DNA from: Galaxea fascicularis
Lineage: Eukaryota; Cnidaria; Anthozoa; Scleractinia; Euphylliidae
Reading direction: 5' to 3'
Assembly (NCBI GenBank): GCA_948470475.1
Contig: OX419336.1
Span: 8,817,608-8,881,607, forward strand
DNA: 64,000 nt
In this document: piece by piece, positions 44,746 to 55,665 of the stretch
How positions within the stretch are numbered: the stretch's first letter is position 1
Layout: each line of letters begins with the position of its first letter
Made by a program: the position numbers and the translations under genes
The notes under the pieces: model-generated
What the model saw: only the letters and a program-made list of their open reading frames with translations
Database searches by the model: none
Told to the model about the DNA's origin: nothing

Positions 44746-45730
44746 CCTGATAACTTTCAGAGTTCGGGGTCATGGAAGATTTTTAAGGGGTCAGCAGACA
44801 TGGATCTTTCCACATTTTCTCAATCAACAATTCAGCAGGTGGGTCGGGTCAGCGAGACAGCTTTCTGGGGTATTTGACCCCAGATCCCGCTCTTTTCTGG
44901 AACACTAACGGGTAGTCTAGCAGCTACTGTAAGCTCGAAATTTCTTTGCAGGGATGGTGTTGCACCTTTATTATTTTAGGGCTAACGTCCATTGTTTGTT
45001 CTTTTTTTATTTTATTCCCCGGAAGAGTGTTACAAGCCAATCACGTGAGACCTTACGAGAGTTGCAACATGGCCCATACTGACCATGCTTCGTGTGTCAA
45101 ACCCCTTCTATTGTTGAAGCTCTATGTATCTCCATGCGTAAATACGGTTATCACAGAGGAAGGTGACGAGTTAGAGAAACGTTCCTTCTTTTGATCAACA
45201 GTTGAACGACGTGAATGTCTACTGTATATTCTTGAGAAAATCAAGAGTTTGAACTGCGGATTAATGAATGAAAATGAATGAAGTAGTAATTATCGTGGTC
45301 ATGAACACCACTTGAGCAATAATGAAAATGAAGCCTTAAAAAACAACACCCAACACGGTGTTAAAAGGCACCTAAGATGTTGGCTCCAGCAATGCCAGGC
45401 GCGTTTTAGTGGGCGTTACGACTTAACCCAGGTTTGTTGCCATATTAACCTTAACCCTCTAAAGTTGACCATACTTAATCTCTGCTAATAGTAACACTGC
45501 TCAATAAAACATAAATGTTGTGAGAAAAAAGGAAGTGATCAACAAGAGACAAAGTTCTTGATTGTTTAACAAATTCTCTTCATCATCATCATCATACAAA
45601 ATGGAGAATATGAAGAATAGTGAAGGGAATGGTTTAAAGAAATAAATACACACCGAGAGACTTGCTATGCAAGTAACCCCGCAAAAGACTGAAAGAAGTC
45701 TCATTTCCACATTTATTGCTACTTTCTTAA

Positions 45731-46134
45731 GCTGCCGTTACACGTTGAAACCTTAAGCTGAAACTTGTGTGCAAAGGCGCTCAGAAATAAGTTTTCAGCA
45801 GGCGTTGCACCGTGTAACAAAAGCTCGAAACTTGTTCGGGAACGTTGAAACTGGTCTCGAAATGTTATTGTTCCGGTTTCTGATTGGCCTAGCAGCGTAG
45901 ACCGAGCGAGACCAGTTACACGAAGTGGTGTTACATGGTGAAACATCACTGCGATCGTTGCGTTCGTTGGAGAAGTAGAAAGCGGTTCTACTTTTCGTGA
46001 AACTTGTTTCGCAACGGAAGTTCGAAAATGTTTCAGGAACCGACCATGTTGCTCGGTGCAACGTCTGCTGAAACGTGTTTCGCAGCGCCGTTGCACACAA
46101 GTTTCAGCTAAAAGTCTGAACATGTAATAGCGCC
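45731..46134. mobile_element. 404-bp MITE with TTAA target duplication
   Basis: TTAA flanks both ends (45727-45730, 46135-46138). The terminal ~45 bp pair imperfectly: GCTGCCGTTACACGTTGAAA on the left against GGCGCTATTACATGTTCAGA read from the right, continuing into AGCTGAAACTTGTGTGCAA. No transposase. The TTAA site suggests mobilisation by a piggyBac- or Kolobok-type enzyme. The 147-codon frame across it (45719-46162) is a by-product. Confidence 0.75.
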
Positions 46135-46537
46135 TTAAACCGCTTAGGGCTACTTGGCCCATAATTTATCAGGTTAAAATATATTCATGATTATAATAAT
46201 TCAAACAAACCAGATTTAGAAATTAAGCTGATCAATCACAAACCAAAAGCAGCTTTCTTTCATATAGCAGCAACCAGTTTATGATTACTTCAAGAAACAT
46301 TAAAATTAAAACAAAATAAAACGTGAAAATGTAGTTCGAAGATAAGCGAGAGGCTAAAATGTCAAAATATATCTTCTCGCTTAAAAACTGATAACGAACA
46401 AATGACACAATCTGATAAATATTTGGTGAAGGACGAACTTTGTGCGAACGAATTTTAAAAGCACTGATCAGGGTTTCGATTAGTGATGAACTGGCGATTT
46501 CAGAAGGCATTGTCACTGCGTGTTTTTTGTATCCCGT

Positions 46538-49500
46538 TCATAGGCCAGTCTTCGTAAAAACCACCTGCACGTCATTCTTGGGGCGTGATACAGGCAGCCA
46601 CTTGTAAGTCAGATCTTGGTTCGGCACTAGCTCCCACTCATACGACTGGAGGAGGTGCTTCGCAAGAAGCTATGAAAAACAAAGTAAACAACATTGTTAA
46701 CTTTTGAGCCTGCCTTTCGTTGACAAATTCACCTTGGAATTTGTAAAGAAATTATCTCTTGTGTTTGCAAGATAAGTGTGTTTGCAAGATAAGTGTGATT
46801 TAAGTGTGATTTGATTACGGTTTTGACACTGAGCAGTACCAAAAGCATAGCACATTTTTGTGGCCGGACGAACGTTCGAATACAACTTTGATGCGGTTTA
46901 AATTCCAAGAGTTAATCAAACTACATTGCCGCGGAAAATTCTAGTTTCTGTCAAATTCACCATTGCAAAGCCACTTATCATCTGTCACGGCAACTAATAA
47001 CGAGGAAGTAAAAGCAACATTTGTTTTCTGTTGCAATTCAGTTTTCAGGGTAAAAAATAATGGAAACGAGAAACAATACTTGAGTCACATTATCAACAGA
47101 AGTGACATATCAACGCAACCCAAACCTTGATAATTTTGTGAATAAATTTATGTCCTATGCACATCCGGGGACCTGAGCCAAAAGTCCACACACGTTCCCT
47201 GTCAAGCTGGTTACTATGGATACAAGAAAGGAAAATCAACGAACGATTAAAAACTCTGTATGCGATGTACGAGAATAAAGAAAAAATGAGCAGGTCTTCG
47301 ATCTCATCTAGAAAAAAGCGAATTATGGGACAAGAGCTCGAATTTGTGCTTTTTATTTCTTACTTAGTATTACAACTCACCATGTGTCCCATCGTTCTGG
47401 TAAAAATTTGTCAGCTTCGGGGAATATTTTTGGATCACAGTTAGCTGCTCTTGTAAGAAATCCTACATAGTGACCAGCAGGAATTTGAAAGCCGTCGATT
47501 ATAACTTCCTGGCAAAGGAAAATATTGAAAACGTGAATAGAAAATCCTTTAATCGTTTTCGAAGGTAAGCTTAAAGATAACGAAAGCCCATTTGTGTTAT
47601 TGTTGTTTGTGTTATTTGTTGGTAAACTCAGTCAAAGCACGAGGTCTCCCGGTCATTTTCTTACAAAGTCGTTTCATTACACTGCATGATTTTTGGGTTC
47701 AATTCTTGAGCTCAATTTACTCCTCAAACGAGCATTGCACTCATCTTTAAGGCAAAAAATTAAACCTCGATATTAAAAAAAAAACGTTGTAGCGAACCGA
47801 CTGCATGTGCAGCAAGCCTTAACCCTTTGATACCTGGACACTTCGGAGATTAATGCAGTTTGAAGGTAGTCGAGCCATTTGAACTCAAAAGAACTCAAAA
47901 GAACAAATGAGTTCAAATGAGTTATTTTGAGTGAGTTCATTCAAAAGAACGCATTTGCATGAGTTCTTTTCGTGAAGCCAAAAAGAACTCACTCTGTCCA
48001 AAACGTCGTTTGCAAGCTTTAGTTTCTAGCGTCAAATTCCAGGCTCGAGCATGTCGTGCAAAAGGCATCAGTTTACTTTTCGCTTTCTCACCTCAAGTCC
48101 GCGCTTCTTTTGCTCTTCTTTTCCCATTTTTGTCTTTTGTTGGGCATTCACTACGCTTCATTTCAGGGGGAAAAGCTTTTGCAGGAAGCCGGAGGATCAT
48201 GAAATTAGTTTGATGGAAGTATGAGTGGAAAATGGAACAAGATTTTCGGTGGAATTTTCTGTGAAAATTACGTTTTTTGGCGCTTTTCTCTGGCCTGTTT
48301 CACTGAATGGCGCTCATTTGGGTACGGTTTGAAAGATCTCGTCCTTAGACACAAGTTGGTTGTCAACGTTGTCTAGCACCGTTGAGAACGATGACGTCAT
48401 AAGTGGTACGAAGGAACTGGTTATGTGCCTTTTCAAGGTGTCAATGGGTTGAGGCCCAGCCAAACGATTGTAACACTATCCAACATTGTTGGACGATGTT
48501 GCACAGTGTTGAATGAAGTGGCCAAACGAAGGCAACATGTTGGATGCAACACTTGGACTCAAGACCGTTTGGAACCAAAATCTACCGAGATTCCTTTGAA
48601 AACAAACCCGCGGCGTATATTTTTTTTTTTTGGTGCTCATAAAATGGTGCGAGACTGGACTCGAGGCCGTTTGGAACCAAAATCTACCTAGAATCCTTAG
48701 AAATCAAAACCGCGCTGTATTTTAGCTGAAATAGGGGAGTGTCCCCCCCCCCCCCCCCATCCTGGGGAAAATCCCTGGCTTCGCTGTTAAGTTTCTGGCG
48801 ACGGGACTTACACATAAATCAATTTGGACCGAAACGGATGGAATCTCGACGGATTGAATGATTTCACTATTTACAACAGTACTTGAAAAAAAAAAATGAC
48901 AGTGAAACGTTCGGAAGTGAGAATTATTCATGATGACAAAAGTAAAGATGGATTTTAATGATTAACACAAGCAGTTCATTTTTTACAGCGTTAACGTTCC
49001 TCGCTTGTCACCGTTAAGTATTTTTCATAAATGACTACAGATGAGTGAGTGAGTGAGTGAGTGAGTTAACTCAGTTTCAACAACAACACAACAATAACAC
49101 AGGAAAAAGATAGAGCATTTGCATGTGCATGCAATGGCTTTGGGTATTTCCCTTTTCAGTGCAATGCCGTTTCCATAACCAATATAATAGGGACCTTCAG
49201 ATTTGAGTACGAGTACGAGATTGAGTACGAGTACGACTTTTCAAATCCTGTTCGCGTGCTTTAGATGATCACTAGTGACATCAATTTTGTTTCTGTTATC
49301 TTCTGATCTGCTGGTAAGCAACAAGGAAGAGTGAGGGTTCAGGGGAGGTGACTGGTTTGAAATTAGAAATTTGTACTCGTACTCGATCTCGTATTCGTAC
49401 TCAAATCTGAAGGTCCCTAATATTTTTCACTGAAGGCTCACCTCTCTTGCAAGTCTTCGTCCTCCTAAAAAGGGTGGCCAAAGTCGTTTTATCTCTAAAA

Positions 49501-49788
49501 GTACGTTTTCAAGATAGCTATCATCTCTGGCAGCTCGGAGTCGCTTTTCAAGCTGGAGAAACGGCATAAGAATCCAAAATTAGTTCACGGACAACAAAAC
49601 AGTCAGTCTGAAACTGACTGAAGAATAAGGAAGTCGTTTAGTTTTGCGATTTGCATAGTAAAGCAAGATGTCATCAAGACCCACAAGACGATAATAATAA
49701 CGATGACGATAATGGTAGGGATCGTAATTTACTGTGACACTACCGCCAGAACGTATCAATTCGTTCGAAACGTCAGCTTTTAGAATCC

Positions 49789-49819
<31 letters not shown>

Positions 49820-52800
49820 CGTTGATAAAACCAAATTTTTGTGTACAACTCCCCCACTGACGTAGCACCACAGTTTCTTTAAAAACTACCGTCTGTATTC
49901 ATTGACTGACTGACTGACTGACTGACTGACTGACTGACTGACTGACTGACTGACTGGGTGGATGGATAAGCACGTGCACAAACTGACTGACTGGGTCTGA
50001 CTGACTGACTAACTGGGTGGATGGATGGATAATCACACTAATCACACGCATAAACGGATTGGTATAAAGAGGAGCTACAATCTTGGACAAAACTACTTGA
50101 GAAAACTGGCCCCTTTGCGTCCAAAAATCGTTCACGAAAACCTCTGGCTTGACAGTATTACTACAGTTACTTCCCCCTCCCCCTCCCCCTATTCAATGTT
50201 GAATTTAGAAAGCTGCAATTCTTAGGGAAACGTTTAGGAACCACAAACAACATTGAATTGGGGGAGGGGGGGGGGGGGTAGTGAAACTCGGTTGTTAGTG
50301 TTCTCACAAAAAGAGGCTTTGGAGCTCAATTTTCTCAACAGTTTTGTCCAAGATTGTAGTATGACAGTTTAGATGACTGCACATCATTATTAATTTAATA
50401 AACATTTCTTACATTTTCCGGCTTAGCAAGTTCAATGCAAAAAGATGTCATCAAAGAAGCCAATGCCTTTGGAACCAAAGCCGACACAAATAACAGGATA
50501 TGATTGGCCATCTCAGCCTTGGATTTAAACTCTGCCTCTTTGATAACACTTAGAAACCTTCAAAGAAAATGAGCAGAATTAATGATAGGATTTTTATGTA
50601 ACAAAAGTAAAGTGTAAAGGACAGTAATCATGACTTGGTATGTAAGTGGAGGATTCCCCTCACTTACCCATTTGTTTCGTCCATCAGACGCTTATTCACA
50701 ATGTCAAGGAGTCTCTTCTGTTGAATTTGAGATGAATTACCCTTAATTAGTCAAAAATTTATCGTGGTCAATAAATTAAGCTGCCATTGTTTAAGGGATG
50801 CTGTGATGTCTTGGTAAAATTACAAACTATTTATTTTGACAAAGTACAAATAACATGAAACTTCTCTCTCAACACCAAGAAGAAGAACATAATAATATTG
50901 TTATTATCTTAGGCAGGTGATATGTCACACGATGACAAAAACCTACTAATTGGTGTTTGTGAATTTTCCTGAAAATTATTTAATGGTAAGAACAAAACAA
51001 CACACTGTGTTACGTCTCTCCATCTCCTTTGCTTGTTACTTCAAATTACACCAATCCAATGGCACAACCTTTCTCTTTTTATTGCAATTCCTATCTTGGA
51101 TTTGTATTTCTTGTAGTGAAGGTATCAAATAAACCTTCTTGACATACCTTGGCAGCCATTGCCTTGGAGTACCCAGATTTGTAACCATAGACATTAAAAT
51201 TCAGAGGAACAGATATGAGCCCTACAAAAGTGTAAACAATGAAACAGTTTACAGTATGTACGGTGTATTGTGCGTGATCTTAAAGTAACAAGGTTAGAGG
51301 CTACAGCTATAGTGTTATCTGCATTGTCCAGTGGTTACATTGCCAGGGATTTCAAGGGTTTACTCAAGGTTTTGAGTAAAATAAATAATTGAATTGAATT
51401 GAATTTGAACAGGAAGGTAATAACTTTTCTGGGCCACCCTACAAGTTTCGGTAGATATGTGTTTAGTGGAGGGTACATGTAGTTCACCTTAGATTTTTGG
51501 TATCGATTTTCGGTATCGAGCAAAGAGTGCACTTGGATTTTTGTAACTGAAACGCAGCCTAAAAGATTCACAATGGGGAAATAATAGCTCCTGATGTTTT
51601 TTGGAAGGGCCACATTTGCTGTTTTTGGACAGAACTTTCCACTAACCTTCTAGCTCGCTAGAAAATTTGTGGAAAGTTCACTTCAGCTGGCATTTTCATA
51701 AAGGGAGATTTTGTTCCCTAAATTATCGGGCAGTTAAAATTTCAGCTAGTGAAAAGTTCAAATTCATCTGGCTTACGGAAACATCACCTTAAACAGGTTG
51801 GCAGGTAGTAAGTAAACATGCCTTTATAAAGCTTCTGGTTGATTTGACTCATTGGGTGCCCCTGACTTTTCACAGGCAGGCAAATATGTTTGGATTGAAC
51901 TTATTCATCACAAAAAAATTTACCTTGATGCACTCAATTTGGCAGGCAGGCAAAACTGTGTTTACAGCCAACCAATTTGCCTGGTGCCCAGCCCTTGATG
52001 AAACCCCTGCATTGTAAGCTTTTGTTCATTTGTTTGTTCACTCGCTCTCTCGTTCATTCATTTGTTTGTTTCATTTGTTAATTCGTTAGTTTGTTCACCA
52101 CGATCGGTTGGCTCAGTTGGTAGAGCGCCAGACTGCCGTGCGGGAGGTTGTGGGTTCAATCCCGACCTTAAATAACTGAGGAGAAAGTGCTTCCTTTGCG
52201 ATAATGTCTGCAAATGGTTAGACTTTCTAGTCTTCTGAGATAAGGACGATAAACCGGAGGTCCCATCTCACAACTGATCTCCACAAAAATAAATTTATTT
52301 ATTAATTCTGTGGGACGCTAAAGAACCACTAGGGACGTACTGTAACAAACCCTGGCTGTAACCACCCCTAGTGCTGACCTTGGGGTATCTATAACTTCTC
52401 TAAATGATTGTAAACTGCACTGTGCAGTCTGGCAAAAAGTCCCAAAAAGTATTGTAAATTAGTCTTGAAAAACCCCATGGGGAAGGCTAATAAAAAATGT
52501 ATTGTATTGTTTTGTACTCCTTCAAACATAGGGACAAAAAATCTGGAATGAATTACCGGAATATTTCCATGCAAAAACTAAAACCTTTAAGAAATGCCTT
52601 CAGACCAGATCATTAAAACTTCTTGATCAAGAGGATATTTATGTTGACGTCAACACTCTGATTAAAAACTTCAAATATCAGTGGTATGATTATCTAACAT
52701 GAAACTATTTTTAATTTTAATTTAGACAGTCATTATTTTTACTTAACCTATTTTACATTAATTACTGGTATATCTTTAAATTATATTACTCCTGTAAATA

Positions 52801-54309
52801 TTATGTTTTTCTATGAGTTATTTTGACTAATCAACTACACTACCCGCCTAGATTAGCCTATGCTATTTGCAGGTTAGTGCATTTTTTTGTTACTCTCTAG
52901 GTAAATGTGTTTTTAATAAATTTGAATTTGAATTTACAATAATAGTGAAAACACTACTCTAAAATGTACATGAAAAGATAAATGAGAATCATTGAAGGTA
53001 CTGTACAACCAACAACTTCATGGCTTGAGAATACTCACCATGCCAGTGAGCTATGGTAAGCTCAGTGACCTTTTCTGCTTCTGCCTTTGCATTTTCCGAC
53101 TCCAATCCCAGAAACAATCGTAAACACATCTCTGTTGTGAGCAACTTGAACAATTTATAAGGGATCACCACATCCTTGTCCTCAATGCTATTCAAAAGTC
53201 TGGAAGAAACAATTTCTACTTCCCCCATATAATGAGCCACCTCTTCAGGTCTGAACACTTTGTGGAGAACATTTCTCAGCCGTAAAGCCTCGTCATCACT
53301 GTTAAATATCACCAAGTCGCCATACAGACTGTACATGTACCCAAAGTCTTTGTAACCCATATCTAGCACATCTGCTTTATCTGCAAAAACAAAACATCCC
53401 CATCTAGTAATTGGATGTTTTAAACAGTTAGGCTCCACTAGCCACTAGCATATTGATTTTCTTTACTTCAAGATCTGAGTATTTCATAATGGTAATTGAA
53501 CTGAGTGGAGTGTAATTTGGTCTGAAATCATACGCGTGATTTCAAAATTGAATGAGCGCGCAGCGCAAGTTTGATTTGAAATCACAAGTATGATTTCAGA
53601 CCAAAATTGCACGACACGAAGTTCAATTACCACTTTATTACACCCATTTTGAGACCACACAGTTTTTTGTCAATATTAATATTTATTTAATGTTCACTTC
53701 AGGAAAATCAGTTTTGAATTTTGATGGACTTAAAAAGGATGAGATTTAGAGCAAAAAAGTGGTGCAATTTGGGAATAAATTGCACTGTTGAGAGCCAATC
53801 AGATTTCATAAATAACCAGTGATTTCAAAAGCAATTTTTTTCTTAAGTGTAGAGGTCTCTCAAACTTTACTTACAATTGACCAAACATTGGCCAAGTTGT
53901 GATCTGGGGAAAGACCATCGATAGAAGGTCACCAGCTGGAAAAAGTTGGTATTTAGTAATATTGCACACTTCCTCACATTTTTGAGAGTACTGCTCCTAT
54001 CAAAATCTCCCTCTCAACCTCAACAGAGCACTGAACAGGAGTAAAAAAAAAATTATATTGCAGACATTTGACAGTTGCAAGTAGTACAAGAGGCAATAGA
54101 AGAAATGTTTAAGTCCTACCTTCTAAAATCTCCTTGACACCCTGGTTTGATGCTACAAATGCATGAGGCCTGTTCAGTGTCCGCACTTGGAATACCCTTG
54201 AGTTGCACGTCTTAATATTCTTTTGGATAAAATCATCAGGATTTCTAGCAAACTCAAGAGTCTTGTCACCAGTAACAGACCAACCAACACGACCAGGCAG
54301 GGAAGTCAT
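46538..54309 (-). CDS. Cytochrome P450, nine exons, complete; atypical I-helix
   Basis: Exons (minus, 5' to 3'): 54309-54120, 53380-53039, 51221-51148, 50717-50668, 50557-50413, 49552-49442, 47508-47381, 47213-47126, 46669-46538. All introns are GT-AG and all phases agree, giving 419 residues. The proline hinge LPGRVGW follows the start directly, so no membrane anchor is encoded; an in-frame TGA lies two codons upstream of the ATG. K-helix EIKR (Glu287, Arg290), PERW (341-344) and haem loop FGSGPRMCIG (358-367, proximal Cys365) are intact. The I-helix region (ILLFVSALVPKALASLMTSF, 239-258) lacks the usual [A/G]GxxT with its acid-threonine pair. Layout resembles the CYP120/CYP26-like single-domain P450s. 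Classic monooxygenase activity is therefore uncertain; rearrangement-type chemistry is an alternative. Substrate unknown. Confidence 0.92.
47868..47975. repeat. GAGTTC/GAACTC-rich imperfect palindrome
   Basis: AACTCAAAAGAACTCAAAAG is followed by inverted counterparts (GAGTTCAAATGAGTT, GAGTTCTTTT). It lies in the P450 intron between exons 6 and 7 and probably marks the end of a repeat that extends to about 48230. Confidence 0.45.
48541..48720. repeat. Two-copy direct repeat in P450 intron
   Basis: GACCGTTTGGAACCAAAATC and GGCCGTTTGGAACCAAAATC, each followed by TACC(G/T)AGA.TCCTT and AAA(C/T).AAA(C)CCGCG(C/G)(C)GTAT, lie ~105 bp apart. They follow a TTGTTGGA/TCCAACA hairpin-rich segment at 48470-48545. 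Confidence 0.6.
49190..49417. mobile_element. ~228-bp MITE with GAGTACGAGTACGA arms
   Basis: GGGACCTTCAGATTTGAGTA is exactly mirrored at the right end (TACTCAAATCTGAAGGTCCC). The arms continue as GAGTACGAGTACGAG repeats (~48 bp on each side, few mismatches). Flanks are TATAATA and TAATATT, compatible with a 2-4 bp AT-rich duplication. It sits 25 bp from P450 exon 6 (49442). Confidence 0.85.
49902..50036. repeat. (GACT)n microsatellite with GGATGGAT tail
   Basis: A near-perfect GACT run (49902-49956), then TGGGTGGATGGATAA, then a second shorter GACT run with the same tail. Related degenerate GACT/GTCA tracts recur at 55496-55665 and 62290-62375. All lie in or near introns. Confidence 0.9.
50075..50359. 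mobile_element. ~285-bp MITE in P450 intron
   Basis: CTACAATCTTGGACAAAACT on the left and its inverse AGTTTTGTCCAAGATTGTAG (with one inserted base) on the right are terminal repeats, followed inward by CTTGAGAAAA and TTTTCTCAA. A second inner pair is CCCCCTATTCAATGTT with AACATTGAATTGGGGG. A G-run (50265-50278) is included. Confidence 0.8.
52100..52390 (+). mobile_element. tRNA-derived SINE in P450 intron
   Basis: The head GGTTGGCTCAGTTGGTAGAG carries box A, and GGGTTCAATCCC at 52153-52163 is box B. The body (AACTGAGGAGAAAGTGCT, GGTTAGACTTTC, GATAAACCGGAGGTCCC, TCTGTGGGACG.TAAAGAAC, CCCTGGCTGTAA) is a familiar cnidarian SINE body. The tRNA part lacks a complementary acceptor stem. Confidence 0.88.
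52533..52936 (+). mobile_element. 5'-truncated LINE 3' end in P450 intron
   Basis: A frame reads GQKIWNELPEYFHAKTKTFK, KCLQTRSLKLLDQ and ends ...FKYQWYDYLT*. KIWNxLP is the hallmark C-terminal motif of CR1/RTE-like reverse transcriptases. An AT-rich 3' UTR and a (GAATTT)n tail (52917-52936) follow. It is oriented opposite to the P450 gene. Confidence 0.8.
53490..53825. mobile_element. Dispersed inverted-repeat element in P450 intron 1
   Basis: GGTCTGAAATCATACGCGTG and the inverse ACAAGTATGATTTCAGACCA form a tight hairpin (53519-53604), flanked by GAACTGAGTGGAGTG and outer sequence GGTAATTGAACT/AGTTCAATTACC in inverted orientation. The right part repeats TGCAATTTGG and GATTTCA motifs. The exact right end is uncertain. 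Confidence 0.65.
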
Positions 54310-54604
54310 TGGTCAATGTATATGTCAGCAACCCACTACACTGGACACTAAGGAAAGAATCAATTTAATAGCATACTGTCGAAGATCTTCAGACAATCAC
54401 CGTCAGGATTGATGTACAGTGTACAGCATGACAAAAAAGTAGCTGGTTTTTCTACTGCACCATCCAAAATATCTTAATTTTGTTAGAAATGAAATATGAT
54501 ACGGCAAGAACGGCATTTTAACCCTTTAACTTGACATAACAGTAACCACAGCCGACTTTCCCCTGACAGTTTAACCATTAATTTCGGCTAACTCACAGGT
54601 AATG

Positions 54605-54845
54605 ATGGATGGCAGAGTGGTTTAGGGCACTCGATTTCAATGTAGTGATCTGGGTTCAAATCCCACTCTAGCCACTAACTGGTGTTGTTCTGGGTTCGTG
54701 CCTGGATCGACTCCTTGGCCATCCTTGTAAATAGCCAACTGGTCTGCCTCCCACCAGTTGGGATTCTTAACTCTGTTGTGTTCATTTGTATTATTTGTCT
54801 CATTGTCCCTGAAAAGCCCCTCTAGGGGAGTGGTCATTTAAGTAT
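54605..54845 (+). mobile_element. tRNA-derived SINE upstream of the P450
   Basis: GGATGGCAGAGTGGTTTAGG (box A, Leu/Ser-tRNA-like) and GGGTTCAAATCCC (box B, near 54653-54665). A body follows with GTTGTTCTGGGTTCGTGC, CTCCCACCAGTTGGGATT and CCCCTCTAGGGGAGTGG. It starts ~300 bp above the P450 start codon. Confidence 0.8.
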
Positions 54846-55495
54846 TGACTGATTTGTATTTGGGTCAACACTACCGTTCTATCTGACTGGGTCAGTCGAA
54901 TAGAACAGCAAAAAATCGACACTGATTCAGATATCGAATTTCTCATGTGCTAAACCAAATGCATAAATTATGTTAACATATTTTTCAGTATAGCAGCATT
55001 TATGATTGGTTGTATAATGACATTTCATGCATGAAGAGAGAACTCAGAGCAGCATGATGACCATTGGCCGCATTCTTGAAGTGAAATTTTAAACTGCAAC
55101 ACAGATCAAAATGGTCTACTCCCAACTATCACTAACATTATTTTTCTGTTTTGAAATTCATGTTGTGTATAATTTGCATATTTGCAATATGATTGCGATT
55201 TCCTTGAACAAAAAGTGAAAACAACACAGAAAGCTTTTCCAACCTGATCCAACCTTGTACACGACTTAATATTTTTTGACGCCAAATGGAAGGGAAATAA
55301 GTCATTTCAAAATAATTTCATCCATTCATTTTCGTATTCGTGGTCCTTTTTTACGTCACGGATTGGTTTCGGCACATGAAAAAGTTCAACGTATGAAACA
55401 ACAGTCAAACTTAATAGTTTGGGTCAACCCAAATAGGTATTAAGTTCGGTACACAAAAAGTCAACATTTGAACTGGGCCTCAGTCATGCAATTTA

Positions 55496-55665
55496 AAATC
55501 AGTCAGTTGGTCGGCCAGTCAGGGCCAGTCATAGGTTGGTCTGTCAGTCGGACAGTGAGTCAGTCAGAATCAGTCCCTCCATCCATCACTCACCAGTCAG
55601 TCCATCAGACAACTGGCCAATCAGTGAGTGATTCAGTCAGTCAGTAAGTCTGTCAGTCAAGGTAT
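55496..55665. repeat. Degenerate GTCA/CAGT simple repeat
   Basis: Dense CAGTC, GTCAG and CCATC motifs over 170 bp, related to the GACT array at 49902 but much more diverged. Confidence 0.8.

Noticed and set aside
45719..46162. 147-codon minus-strand ORF
   Set aside because: Coincides almost exactly with the TTAA-flanked MITE at 45731-46134.
47959..48213. 84-codon ORF
   Set aside because: Lies in repeat-rich P450 intron sequence and looks like a commonly recurring repeat-derived peptide in coral genomes rather than a gene.
52102..52170. tRNA gene candidate
   Set aside because: Box A and B are present, but the 5' and 3' ends do not pair as an acceptor stem and the sequence continues into a SINE body. 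The same holds for 54605, 19745 and 57760.
53875..53935. A 61-nt segment in P450 intron 1 with good acceptor and donor and an open frame
   Set aside because: Joining exon 1 directly to exon 2 restores the phase and a natural sequence (VKEILEDKADVLDMGY). Inclusion of 61 nt would shift the frame, so it is at most a rare or poison exon.
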